A stretch of 64,000 nt of DNA from Thermophagus xiamenensis (lineage in GTDB: Bacteria > Bacteroidota > Bacteroidia > Bacteroidales > Marinilabiliaceae): positions 1-64,000 of the forward strand of contig NZ_FONA01000021.1 in NCBI RefSeq assembly GCF_900112795.1, given 5' to 3'. Positions 54,050 through 63,251 of this stretch are shown here, piece by piece (the first letter of the stretch is position 1; the number at the start of each line of letters is the position of its first letter). A program made the position numbers and the translations under genes. The notes under the pieces were generated by a model. That model worked only from the letters and a program-made list of their open reading frames with translations. It made no database searches and had not been told where the DNA came from.

Positions 54050-55027
54050 GTGAAGATAGGAACTATAGATTTTGGGAAAGAGCCTCTTTTTCTGGCTCCA
54101 ATGGAAGATGTAACCAACAAAGTTTTCAGACAGCTTTGCAAAAGTTATGGAGCTGACCTAGTCTATACTGAATTTGTGTCGGCAGATGCCCTTATTCGGG
54201 AAATAGATAAAACAATAAAAAAAATAGATATTGGAGAAGATGAGCGCCCCATAGGCATACAGCTATACGGAAAGGATATAGATACCATGGTTGAAGCAGC
54301 ACGGATCGCCGAAGAGGTTAATCCAGATTTAATTGATATTAATTTTGGTTGTCCTGTAAAGAAAATAGCAACTAAGGGAGCTGGTGCCGGATTGCTGCGC
54401 GATATCCCTAAAATGATTGCCATAACACAAGCTGTTGTAAAAGCTGTAAATAAACCTGTAACCGTTAAAACACGGCTTGGATGGGACGAGTCATCCAAAA
54501 ACATCATCGAAATAGCAGAAAGACTACAAGACGTAGGCATACAGGCATTAACCATTCACGGCCGAACCAGAGCACAAATGTATTCTGGTGAAGCGGATTG
54601 GACGCTTATCGGAAAAGTAAAAAACAATCCCAGAATTAGCATTCCAATTATTGGAAACGGAGATGTTACCGATCCCTTAAAAGCCAAATATTTTTTTAAT
54701 AATTTCGGTGTTGATGCCCTTATGATCGGAAGAGGGGCCATTGGTCGACCTTGGATTTTTCGGGAAATTAAACATTTTCTTAACACCGGAGAATTATTAC
54801 CGGATCTTTCCATTCCTGAACATGTGGAATTAATACGAGACTTTGTTCATAAATCTATCGATTGGTTAGGTGAAAGAAGAGGAATTTTACATTCAAGAAG
54901 GCATTTAGCCATTACTTTTAAAGGACTTGATAATTTCAGACCTATTAAAATAAAAATGCTGCAAGCAGAAAACATACAAGAGTTGGAGGCTGTTTTTAAT
55001 GAAATAAAAGTACGATGGAACAATTAA
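54050..55027 (+). CDS. dusB: tRNA-dihydrouridine synthase (DusB-like)
   Basis: From GTG 54050 (KIGTIDFGKEPLFLAPMEDV) the product has 325 residues. This FMN TIM-barrel enzyme has the catalytic Cys in INFGCPVKKI (near 86), the Lys motif KTRLGWD and the FMN-phosphate motifs IPIIGNGDV and DALMIGRGAIGRPWIF. It reduces uridine in the tRNA D-loop. Its stop overlaps the stop of the convergent permease gene. Confidence 0.93.
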   Translation: MKIGTIDFGKEPLFLAPMEDVTNKVFRQLCKSYGADLVYTEFVSADALIREIDKTIKKIDIGEDERPIGIQLYGKDIDTMVEAARIAEEVNPDLIDINFGCPVKKIATKGAGAGLLRDIPKMIAITQAVVKAVNKPVTVKTRLGWDESSKNIIEIAERLQDVGIQALTIHGRTRAQMYSGEADWTLIGKVKNNPRISIPIIGNGDVTDPLKAKYFFNNFGVDALMIGRGAIGRPWIFREIKHFLNTGELLPDLSIPEHVELIRDFVHKSIDWLGERRGILHSRRHLAITFKGLDNFRPIKIKMLQAENIQELEAVFNEIKVRWNN

Positions 55028-56262
55028 TCATTCCCCTGACCTAAGTAGTAGCTTTTAACAATAACACGAACAGGATACCAGGCCGCCAACAACCCAATTA
55101 TGGATACACTCAAACATACCATCACCAAATCACTCCATTGTAACTCGACAGGATAGGCATCAACAATAAATATACCTTCTCCACTAAATTGGAGTAACCC
55201 ATATTGTTGTTGTATCCATACTAAAACAGCACCTAAAAATCCACCTCCCAACACACCCAGCAAGGATATCATCCAACCTTCGGTCAAAAAGATTTTATTA
55301 ATTAACGAACGGGTAGCACCCATACTCTTCAAAGTCCCTATACTTTCTTTCTTCTCAAAAATAAGTAAAGATAATGTTCCTATGATATTGAAAAAGGCGA
55401 TGACAAGAATAAACAACAAAATTAGATAAGCCATTAACTTTTCGACCTGCATCAGTTTATAAAAGGTGGCATGCTGTTCGTGCCTATCCAGAACGTTGAA
55501 ATGTTTTCCTACTAGTTGCTGAAGTTGAATCTTTATTGCATTTACATCAAATCCTTCTTTAACAGAAATTCCTAACGAAGAAACTATATCATCCTGGTAA
55601 TCAAACAATCTGCGTGCCTGTTCAATATTAATAATCAAATATTTCGAATCATATTCCAACTGCCGTACCGCAAAAATTCCTGAAGGATTTAAATACTCCT
55701 TATTAAATGAGAGGTCGGGACGCATCATATTAATTTGACCGGTACGTTTCGGTGCATATACCACCAATGGTTTCACGAAATTAAGTCTTAATCCTAACTG
55801 ATCTGCTAAAGCATACCCGGCTACCCCAAAATTGATATTATGCTCCTTAACTTTATACTTCCCTTCTACAATAATGGTATCAATGCCTGACACTTTTGCA
55901 AAATTTTCATCAACACCCATAACAATAGCCGGAACTTGACGATTATCAGACCTTAGTAAGGCTTGATCTTCCAACATGCAAGTCACCTGATCAACCCCTT
56001 CCGTAGCATGAATCTCTTCTATTGGCAACATTTCCATTGAAAAAACTTTCCCTTCGACAGGGACAACCTTCAGTTCAGGATCAAAAGACTCATACAAAGA
56101 ACCTATCAAACCATGAAGACCATTAAATACTGACAACACAACCACTAAGGCCATAGTCCCCACTAAAACCCCTGAAACAGATATCATCGAGATTACATTA
56201 ATTATATTCTGGGATTTTTTCGCAAAGAGATATCTTAGTGCAATTCGAATGGCCAGATTCAT
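55024..56262 (-). CDS. LolC/LolE-like ABC permease (lipoprotein release)
   Basis: The 412-residue protein has the FtsX/LolC layout: TM1 at about 22-46 (NVISMISVSGVLVGTMALVV), a periplasmic domain of about 210 residues, and three C-terminal helices near 280-305, 330-350 and 378-400. LIFEKKESIGTLKSMGATRS is the LolC/E signature. The ATPase LolD is not adjacent. It follows the methyltransferase and rbfA on the same strand. Its stop overlaps the dus stop. Confidence 0.88.
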   Translation of the reverse strand: MNLAIRIALRYLFAKKSQNIINVISMISVSGVLVGTMALVVVLSVFNGLHGLIGSLYESFDPELKVVPVEGKVFSMEMLPIEEIHATEGVDQVTCMLEDQALLRSDNRQVPAIVMGVDENFAKVSGIDTIIVEGKYKVKEHNINFGVAGYALADQLGLRLNFVKPLVVYAPKRTGQINMMRPDLSFNKEYLNPSGIFAVRQLEYDSKYLIINIEQARRLFDYQDDIVSSLGISVKEGFDVNAIKIQLQQLVGKHFNVLDRHEQHATFYKLMQVEKLMAYLILLFILVIAFFNIIGTLSLLIFEKKESIGTLKSMGATRSLINKIFLTEGWMISLLGVLGGGFLGAVLVWIQQQYGLLQFSGEGIFIVDAYPVELQWSDLVMVCLSVSIIGLLAAWYPVRVIVKSYYLGQGND

Positions 56263-56343
56263 TTAGTTGCGTATTTATGTAAAAATTGGATTCAATGTGC
56301 CCGGCTAATTGACTTACCCTTTAATCACACCCAAATGTATGAT

Positions 56344-57171
56344 TTATTTATTTTCCGGTTTGTATGCTTTTATCAGAAGACCTGTCCCTGTTGAATGTGC
56401 TGTTTTAACATCAAAATAATTCAAAATCCAACAAAATGGCCAAACCAACAAATAGTAAACTGGAAGAAATATAAAGAATATTTTACTCTTATTGAGCATT
56501 ATGATGGGATATTTCATTGACCATTTCCAGGCTATATGACCTGGCTCCCCGTAAGTGTACCGTACGTCTATTCGTTCAAAGCCAGCATCCCGGAGTTTCT
56601 GTGATATATCTTCAATACTGTACCCATCTCTAACATGTTCATCAATAAAACCAGTCACCCCTTCACTATGCTCGTGGACTTCGGAACCACCTTTATCGGA
56701 TGGTGTAGAAATCAACAGCATCCCATTGGGGACAAGACTTTCAAAAAAATTTCGAAACACTTTCTTGTCCTCTTCAATATGTTCCATAACATCAACCGAA
56801 AGTACAAGATCAAACCTAGAAGGTTGTACAAAGCGCGTTAAATCAGCTTTCCGAAATTGCACCTGCTCTGCTTTACCAAGCTTTTTAATAAAGTTATTAC
56901 AATCTTTTACCTGCTCTTCCTTTACATCAACACCCAAGATATTATAATTTGAACCAAGCCGAGACAGATACCAAGAGTACTGACCAAAACCTGAACCAGC
57001 ATCCAAAATATTTGCCTTATGTTTCCGCGGGGCTGCCCATTTTTTCAATTCCCTTCTTATATACCACGAGCGCAGTAGCAATAAGTTTAATAAACGGTAA
57101 AACAAGATGCGCAGAGAAGGAGTAATGTTAAATATTCGTCCCAAAGAGCGCTTTATGGGGTCATATTGCAT
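56344..57171 (-). CDS. class I SAM-dependent methyltransferase
   Basis: The 275-residue protein has the Rossmann methyltransferase motif I LDAGSGFGQYSWYL near 56, the acidic post-I residue in ILGVDVKEEQ, and motif IV LVLSVDVMEHIEED. The C-terminus has two hydrophobic segments (about 215-245) that may attach it to the membrane. Similar proteins act on lipids, quinones or surface sugars, but the substrate is unknown. It lies between rbfA and the LolC/E-like gene. Confidence 0.82.
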   Translation of the reverse strand: MQYDPIKRSLGRIFNITPSLRILFYRLLNLLLLRSWYIRRELKKWAAPRKHKANILDAGSGFGQYSWYLSRLGSNYNILGVDVKEEQVKDCNNFIKKLGKAEQVQFRKADLTRFVQPSRFDLVLSVDVMEHIEEDKKVFRNFFESLVPNGMLLISTPSDKGGSEVHEHSEGVTGFIDEHVRDGYSIEDISQKLRDAGFERIDVRYTYGEPGHIAWKWSMKYPIIMLNKSKIFFIFLPVYYLLVWPFCWILNYFDVKTAHSTGTGLLIKAYKPENK

Positions 57172-57205
57172 ATCTCAAATTATTATTTCCATAGTTACCC
57201 GAATG

Positions 57206-57544
57206 CTATTCTTTTAACAAACGGTCTATTTTTTCAAGATAATCCAAACTGTCATCAATAAAAAATTCCAGATCGGGAATTACACGTAGCTGTTTTCCAA
57301 CACGTTTCCCTAAAAGATATCGAATGTGAGATTTATTTTGGACAATATTGTTAAATACTTCATCCTTTTTATTTCCCGGGAAAATGCTCAAATATATTCT
57401 GGCAATACTTAAATCAGCTGTTACCCGCACTGCCGTAACAGAAACCATTGAACCCATAAGCAACTCACGGACTTCGCGCTGAAACATATCACCCAAATCT
57501 TTCTGCAGTAAACGTCCTATTCTTTTTTGTCGGGTTGAATCCAT
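57206..57544 (-). CDS. rbfA: ribosome-binding factor A
   Basis: The 112-residue protein is of RbfA length and type II KH fold. RQKRIGRLLQKDLGDMF opens it, VTAVRVTADLSIARIYLS is the core, and the final helix has IPDLEFFIDDSLDY. It acts in 16S rRNA 5' processing and cold-shock 30S assembly. It heads the rbfA-methyltransferase-LolC/E unit. Confidence 0.95.
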   Translation of the reverse strand: MDSTRQKRIGRLLQKDLGDMFQREVRELLMGSMVSVTAVRVTADLSIARIYLSIFPGNKKDEVFNNIVQNKSHIRYLLGKRVGKQLRVIPDLEFFIDDSLDYLEKIDRLLKE

Positions 57545-57648
57545 ATTATTTTCCTTGTTAATTTGAATGCACGAATTTAGCTAAAAATATGAAAAAATAA
57601 CCCCCATGCATATTACCATGCAGCCAATATTAAACCGCCATAAATAAA

Positions 57649-58365
57649 TTACGAAACTCTATTCTTGACTGGGTTATAGTAAAAGTAAGGTGTCTCCTTT
57701 GAAACAAGTTTTCGGATCACTCTGTTCAGATTATAAATAATTCGGCCAAGCTCCTCAATTGGTGTGGTTTGATAAAGTAATTCCACAAAATCAAACAGAG
57801 TTCTTAGAGAATCTTCTACCATTGGTCGGGTTTCACGTATTGATATTTCCTTATAAGCATCTATTTTCTTTTCTTCACTACAAACATCAAAGGCTACCTG
57901 CGCATCCACCAACTCTTTAAACCAATCTAAAGCACCAAGCTTTTCAATAGCGGCCACATGCTCTTCCTCTAATTCATGTATCAAGGAAGGCAAGCCCTTA
58001 TTTTTCCGTTGATATCCATCCTTTTGATTTTGCCATTTGTGTTTCTGCAACACTTCTAACAACCTTGTTGCTATAATATTTTTGTCGCCCACCAAACGAT
58101 GACATGACGCTTCCACAAAACGATAAAAAGCAATAAACGCTTCATTTCTTTTACTGGCGAGCAAGGTTTTTCTTTCCATCTTAGCACTGACCACTCTACG
58201 CTGGAAAGTTTTTTCATAGCTCTTTAGGCTATCACGAACATTTTCTACAAATGGATTTAACGCGGTTTTAAAAACGGTACAATTATCAAGAAGCTGCAAG
58301 GATATTTTTGCAAGGTCATACAAATCAAAAGAGGTTAATTGAGAAAAATTCAAAGATTTCAACAT
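57649..58365 (-). CDS. DUF6261-like helical protein
   Basis: The 238-residue soluble protein is predicted all-helical, without signal or TM. The layout (N-terminal DLYDLAKISLQLLDN, a central Lys-rich helix, LEEEHVAAIEKLGALDWFKE and a C-terminal RVIRKLV tail) resembles DUF6261, a Bacteroidota family of unknown function. I rank this as likely rather than certain. It is between dgt and rbfA with wide gaps on both sides. Confidence 0.6.
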   Translation of the reverse strand: MLKSLNFSQLTSFDLYDLAKISLQLLDNCTVFKTALNPFVENVRDSLKSYEKTFQRRVVSAKMERKTLLASKRNEAFIAFYRFVEASCHRLVGDKNIIATRLLEVLQKHKWQNQKDGYQRKNKGLPSLIHELEEEHVAAIEKLGALDWFKELVDAQVAFDVCSEEKKIDAYKEISIRETRPMVEDSLRTLFDFVELLYQTTPIEELGRIIYNLNRVIRKLVSKETPYFYYNPVKNRVS

Positions 58366-58807
58366 TTTAAATGGGTTTAGGCAATAAAATACGATACATA
58401 ACTCTATCAGAAACAGACATGGCGAGAGAACTTACTACAAAAAAGAGATGTACTAACCTTTAGCCATGTTTTGTCCTTTCAATCAAAATGCTAGATTAAA
58501 TCCACTCGATCAAGTCCTTTAGGCAGATTTTTTTAACAACAATTGCATGACCTAAGTTTAACCTGTTCCGGTAATTATATTTTTAGCGATGTTAATATAA
58601 TTACGTAACATTTTGAGGCAAGTTTCAATTATGTACGAAATAAGTTACTAATCCAGGACATTTTGCCATATCGCCACTTTAAATTTTCTTTTAAAGAAAG
58701 AAGCACATTACCCATTTTCTTTGTTTGTTTATTTTGAACGAAGAATTTTATTGCGCCACTTAAAAAATCTATTTAATTGGACAATCCTAATTTAAAAGAA
58801 TAATAGT
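58366..58807. other. intergenic region with a 10-bp perfect inverted repeat
   Basis: GTAATTATAT (58571-58580) and ATATAATTAC (58595-58604) are perfectly complementary around 14 nt. No gene, T-run or promoter is clear nearby. It may be an operator or a transcript structure. Confidence 0.4.
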
Positions 58808-60148
58808 TTAATTGATATTAATCTTTACTCCGCCCAACCTGGTTCCCTGAATTTTTTGAAACAAATCGAGCGCATATACATCGGTCATTCCTGAAACAAA
58901 ATCAATAACTGTTTGAATGCGAAGATGAATAGGACTCCTATCTGAAACGCGGTATTGTTCAGGAATAAAAGGAAGCAGTAAGCCGGAATAATAATGTTCC
59001 GGGTTGAGCACAGCTTGAATAAACTCATCAAGTAAAGTTCCCAATATTTTAAACCCTGCAATTTCAACTTCTACAACTGACGGATGTCGGTAAATTTTTT
59101 CATTGGCCACCTTATCACAATGATGCAAGGCACTGTTTAATGGCTCATCCAAATGGTCTACCAAAGATCCCCTAAATTCACCATTTAAAATTTTATCATG
59201 ATGCTTAATATATATATCTGAGCAGGCATTAACCAATTTTCCAATAACTCCGGCTCTTAAATAGGCAATCTGTTCATTCGTATCTGTAACTTCATGAAAC
59301 ACTTGTTGTATGCGGTCCAACTCAGCTTTTTCGCTCATCGAATCATAAAATGCCAATAACAAGTTGCGTGTTTCTTGAGTTGTGAGAATACCAAGTTTAT
59401 GGGCATCCTCAATATCCATTATTTGGTAACAAATATCATCAGCGGCTTCGACCAAATAGACTAAAGGATGACGAGCAAAAACACCGGGCCGCAATTCTTT
59501 TATCCCCAGTTCAGTTGCAATGTCATGGTATATCTCTTTCTCAGATTGAAAAAAGCCATATTTCTTTAACTCTTTATGACCGGAAGCATAAGGATATTTC
59601 ACTATAGAAGCCACGGTTGTATATGTGAGCGCAAAACCTCCGCTTCGACGACCGGTAAACTTATGGGTTAAGACCCTCAAAGCATTTGCATTCCCTTCAA
59701 AGTTGGTAAAATCATTCCACACTTCAGGAACATCCACCAATTCTTTTAATTGTTGCCCTTTTCCATACTTAAAAAAATCGGAAATAGCCTTCTCGCCGGA
59801 ATGACCAAAAGGTGGGTTCCCCATATCGTGAGCCAAACATGCAGCTGCAACCACTGATCCCAGTTCGCTTGCCAACGGTAACTTTTCCCCATATCTTTCC
59901 AATAGAAATTTGGCAATATTATTACCCAATGAACGTCCAACACTGGCCACCTCCAAACTATGAGTCAATCTGTTATGAACAAACACACTTCCGGGAAGTG
60001 GAAACACTTGTGTTTTATCCTGCATACGTCGAAAAGGGGAAGAAAATATCAAACGATCGTAATCTCGCTGAAACTGCGTACGGTCATGATGCCTATGGTG
60101 GGTCGATTGTCCGGTTCGTTTTGTGGAAAGAAGTTGATTCCAGTCCAT
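58808..60148 (-). CDS. dgt: deoxyguanosinetriphosphate triphosphohydrolase
   Basis: The 446-residue HD-domain protein has metal-binding HNRLTHSLEVASVGRSLG (first His) and LAHDMGNPPFGHSGEKAI (His-Asp pair), plus VYLVEAADDICYQIMDIEDA (final Asp). It cleaves dGTP to deoxyguanosine and triphosphate; Bacteroidota copies often use other dNTPs as effectors. It is 7 bp downstream of the YgjP-like gene and cotranscribed. Confidence 0.93.
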   Translation of the reverse strand: MDWNQLLSTKRTGQSTHHRHHDRTQFQRDYDRLIFSSPFRRMQDKTQVFPLPGSVFVHNRLTHSLEVASVGRSLGNNIAKFLLERYGEKLPLASELGSVVAAACLAHDMGNPPFGHSGEKAISDFFKYGKGQQLKELVDVPEVWNDFTNFEGNANALRVLTHKFTGRRSGGFALTYTTVASIVKYPYASGHKELKKYGFFQSEKEIYHDIATELGIKELRPGVFARHPLVYLVEAADDICYQIMDIEDAHKLGILTTQETRNLLLAFYDSMSEKAELDRIQQVFHEVTDTNEQIAYLRAGVIGKLVNACSDIYIKHHDKILNGEFRGSLVDHLDEPLNSALHHCDKVANEKIYRHPSVVEVEIAGFKILGTLLDEFIQAVLNPEHYYSGLLLPFIPEQYRVSDRSPIHLRIQTVIDFVSGMTDVYALDLFQKIQGTRLGGVKININ

Positions 60149-60155
60149 ATTGTTT

Positions 60156-60884
60156 TTAGTAGATTGTAGTGCGATATTGTTTCATTTCAGCAGCCAATAA
60201 TTTTGCTTTTCCACCGGTAACCTTATTCAATAACGTCCAAAATCCCGGTCCGTGATTTTTTTCTTTGGTATGACATAATTCATGAAGAACAACATAATCT
60301 ATTAAGTGTTCAGGTAATCTCATGAGCTGTAAATTCAAATTAATATTATTAACAGCGGAACAACTACCCCATCGTGACTTGAGGTTTTTGATGAAAACCT
60401 TGTTATAGGAAAAATGATACCGGCTAGCAAAATCTTTGACTTTTTTCGGTAACACAATTTTTGCTTCCAACCGCATCGCTTCTTCTATCCCTTTCCTTAT
60501 GGTATTTTGAACAAAAAGATCGGTAACAGGTAAATGAGCAGGATAAACCACATTCAAAACCCCTTTTGCCAATGTCATTTTAATATCAGAACCGGCTCCT
60601 TTTTCTACTTTCAATTGAAAACTGTGCGTCCGAAAAGTACTATTCTCATCAAAAACAGTTTTTCTTTGTTCAATATGCTCAATTTTTTTCAGATTGTGGG
60701 TTATCCATGCCTTTTTTTCTTCCACAAAGGCCATTACCTTCTTACTGCTGTAGCCGGGAGGAAACATTACAGTCACGTATTCAAACGGCTTAAGTTTAAT
60801 AGAAAGACGTTTATATCTATGGTTTGCTTTAAAAAGCACCGGACCAATCCCACTAATGTGCATCAAAAAACTATCCTTTGCCAT
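60156..60884 (-). CDS. YgjP-like (DUF45/M48-type) metallopeptidase
   Basis: The 242-residue protein has the zinc motif HELCHTKEKNHGPGFW (HExxH with the third ligand His after eight residues) near residue 205. NLKSRWGSCSAVNNINLNLQ, the family's signature, precedes it. These SprT/WSS1-related proteins are thought to process DNA-protein crosslinks or act as minigluzincins; the role is unproven. It is upstream of dgt with a 7-bp gap. Confidence 0.85.
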   Translation of the reverse strand: MAKDSFLMHISGIGPVLFKANHRYKRLSIKLKPFEYVTVMFPPGYSSKKVMAFVEEKKAWITHNLKKIEHIEQRKTVFDENSTFRTHSFQLKVEKGAGSDIKMTLAKGVLNVVYPAHLPVTDLFVQNTIRKGIEEAMRLEAKIVLPKKVKDFASRYHFSYNKVFIKNLKSRWGSCSAVNNINLNLQLMRLPEHLIDYVVLHELCHTKEKNHGPGFWTLLNKVTGGKAKLLAAEMKQYRTTIY

Positions 60885-60984
60885 AGGTCACAAAGTTAAA
60901 TAAAACTTTTTCGCTTCACCGTTAAAAATAGCTGTAACTTACACAAGGTGAAAAGCGTCCTTAATAATAACTTTTACAAACTAA

Positions 60985-61010
60985 TGTACGCTTGCGGACA
61001 CCCCGTGTCC
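60985..61010. promoter_or_regulatory. overlapping inverted repeats, possible activator site
   Basis: TGTACG-CTTG-CGGACA (60985-61000; 5 of 6 arm positions pair) overlaps GGACAC-CCC-GTGTCC (60996-61010; perfect). They lie about 100 bp upstream of a sigma-54-like box, the usual place for an enhancer-binding protein. No such regulator is in the window. Confidence 0.5.
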
Positions 61011-61088
61011 CAAAACATGACAATTTTAATTTCTAATTTTTAAGTTACACACCAATAAACATACTATATATCAACATTATATCATTTT

Positions 61089-61103
61089 TGGCAAATCAAT
61101 TGA
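61089..61103 (+). promoter_or_regulatory. sigma-54-like -24/-12 promoter
   Basis: TGGCAAATCAATTGA matches the TGGCA and TTG parts of the consensus (TGGCAC, five bases, TTGC) at the right spacing. The -12 C is replaced by A. Transcription would begin near 61115, 28 nt before the ATPase gene. Confidence 0.5.
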
Positions 61104-61142
61104 ATAGACAGTTGCAGAAAAACTTAAACAAAACCAGACACC

Positions 61143-61874
61143 ATGAGCAATAGTATTATTAAGGTTGAAAATCTTCACAAGTCTTATAAAATGGGAAATA
61201 ATGCCCTTCATGTATTAAAAGGGATCGATCTGGACATTAAAGCGGGCGAGATGGTGAGTATCATGGGATCGTCAGGTTCAGGGAAATCAACTCTTCTCAA
61301 CATTTTGGGTATTTTGGATACTTATGATAGAGGCAATTATTACCTGGACAACATAAAAATTGAAAAAATGAACGAGACCAAAGCGGCTCGATTCAGAAAT
61401 AAATATATTGGTTTTGTTTTTCAGTCGTTTAATTTGATATCCTTCAAAAATGCCATGGAAAATGTGGCTTTACCTCTATATTACAAGAATATAAGCCGAA
61501 AAAAAAGAAACCAAATGGCTATGGAAATGCTCGATCGTATGGGTCTGAAAGAGTGGGCTAACCATTTACCGGCTGAACTATCAGGTGGCCAAAAACAACG
61601 TATTGCTATTGCCAGAGCACTGATCTCCAATCCTAAAGTAATCCTGGCCGATGAACCTACCGGAGCACTGGATACCCAAACCTCGTACGAAGTCATGAAC
61701 ATTTTGCAAGAAGTCAACAAAATGGGAATTACCGTCATTATTGTGACCCATGAAAATGACATTGCTCACCGAACCCAACGCATTATCCGATTGCGAGATG
61801 GAATTATAGGAGAAAACATAACCAACGGTGATTTTCAGCCTATCACTGATAATGAAATTTTTACCAATAACTAA
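61143..61874 (+). CDS. MacB-type ABC transporter ATPase
   Basis: The 243-residue protein has Walker A GSSGSGKST, FVFQSFNLI, signature LSGGQKQR, Walker B VILADEPTGALD and VTHEN. It is the LolD/MacB-like subfamily. Two permease genes follow, so a heterodimeric exporter is likely. Its promoter region carries a sigma-54-like box and inverted repeats. It is a second, independent MacB-type system in the window. Confidence 0.93.
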   Translation: MSNSIIKVENLHKSYKMGNNALHVLKGIDLDIKAGEMVSIMGSSGSGKSTLLNILGILDTYDRGNYYLDNIKIEKMNETKAARFRNKYIGFVFQSFNLISFKNAMENVALPLYYKNISRKKRNQMAMEMLDRMGLKEWANHLPAELSGGQKQRIAIARALISNPKVILADEPTGALDTQTSYEVMNILQEVNKMGITVIIVTHENDIAHRTQRIIRLRDGIIGENITNGDFQPITDNEIFTNN

Positions 61875-61942
61875 AGGTAGTTCTTTGTGCAAATTGTAAA
61901 ACACAAAAATCAAATTGATTTAATAAAAATAATTTCAAAAAC

Positions 61943-63193
61943 ATGTTTAACTCTCTTCAGGAAATATTTTCAACCCTGAAACAAAATAAGTTAAGAGCCA
62001 TAATGACCGGCTTCAGTGTAGCCTGGGGCATCTTCATGCTGATTCTGCTTCTAGGTTCAGGCAACGGGCTTCAACATGGTATGGAAAACAACTTCAGAGG
62101 GGTCGCCAAAAATGCGTTGTGGATTTGGAGTCGCCAAACTCAGGTGGCGCATGACGGCTTGCAAGCGGGCCGACGAATCCAGTTTACCAACGAAGATTAT
62201 GATTTTTTGGTCAATATGTTCCGGGATGATATTTCCAATATTTCCGGCAGATTCCGACTTTGGGGACAAGGAACCGTTACTTATAAAGACAATTACGGTG
62301 ATTATGATCTGGAAGGAGTCCGACCCGAATTTAAAAATATTCAAATTGTTGATATCATTCAGGGACGCTATTTGAACCAAATGGACATGAATGAGTACCG
62401 CAAAGTAGCGATCATATCCCTTCCTGTAAAAAAAGCTCTTTTCAAAGATGAAGACCCCATAGGGAAATACATACGTATCAGCAATGTACCTTTTATGGTG
62501 GTAGGCGTATTCGAAAACCCTGAAAGACGAGACGATGAACAGATATACATTCCTGTTAATACTGCCCAAAGAGTCTTCAATGGCAGTAACCGCCTGAACG
62601 AACTCGCAATATCGACCAATGCCCTTACTGTGGCCGAAAACAAAAGAATTGAAGAGGCGGTCCGTACCACGTTGATGAAAAGGCACAAGGTAGCTCCTGA
62701 CGACAAACAGGCCATTGGCATTTGGAACACATTGGAACATTTTAAACAAGCACAGGGCGTTTTTAGAGGAATTCGTTTGTTTGTCTGGGTTATTGGAATC
62801 ATGACCATCATTGCCGGAATTGTAGGTGTAAGCAACATTATGATAATATTGGTTAAAGAACGAACCAAAGAAATAGGCATTCGGAAAGCCATTGGCGCCA
62901 CACCCTGGTCGGTCATCCGGCTAGTGCTTTCCGAATCGATATTTATTACAGCATTATCGGGTTTTCTGGGCCTCGTATTTGGAATGGGATTGTTATCAGC
63001 GGTTTCCATAATATTGAAAAATATAGCCCAACAATCACCTCAAGTTGAAAATATCTTTTACAATCCCTCGGCCAATTTGTCGGTAGTAGTATCTGCTTTA
63101 GTCGTCCTGATTATTGCCGGATTAATCGCAGGTTTTGTTCCGGCCCGAAAAGCTGCTGCCATTAAACCAATTGAGGCATTACACGATGAATAA
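61943..63193 (+). CDS. MacB/FtsX-type ABC permease
   Basis: The 416-residue protein has TM1 at about 18-42 (MTGFSVAWGIFMLILLLGSG), a MacB_PCD-type periplasmic domain (about 45-285), and three C-terminal helices near 285-310, 335-362 and 378-398. ERTKEIGIRKAIGATPWS is the FtsX signature. It begins 68 bp after the ATPase gene. The next permease shares its opening sequence pattern, indicating a paralogous pair. Confidence 0.92.
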   Translation: MFNSLQEIFSTLKQNKLRAIMTGFSVAWGIFMLILLLGSGNGLQHGMENNFRGVAKNALWIWSRQTQVAHDGLQAGRRIQFTNEDYDFLVNMFRDDISNISGRFRLWGQGTVTYKDNYGDYDLEGVRPEFKNIQIVDIIQGRYLNQMDMNEYRKVAIISLPVKKALFKDEDPIGKYIRISNVPFMVVGVFENPERRDDEQIYIPVNTAQRVFNGSNRLNELAISTNALTVAENKRIEEAVRTTLMKRHKVAPDDKQAIGIWNTLEHFKQAQGVFRGIRLFVWVIGIMTIIAGIVGVSNIMIILVKERTKEIGIRKAIGATPWSVIRLVLSESIFITALSGFLGLVFGMGLLSAVSIILKNIAQQSPQVENIFYNPSANLSVVVSALVVLIIAGLIAGFVPARKAAAIKPIEALHDE

Positions 63194-63251
63194 TAATCTT
63201 CGTTGTGGAAAAACCTATAAACCGCAAAAAGTAACTTAAAAAATAAAAACC

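Noticed and set aside
62057-63009. Long minus-strand frames (230 and 213 codons) opposite the ABC permease
   Set aside because: The plus-strand permease has full family motifs; these frames are shadows without domains.
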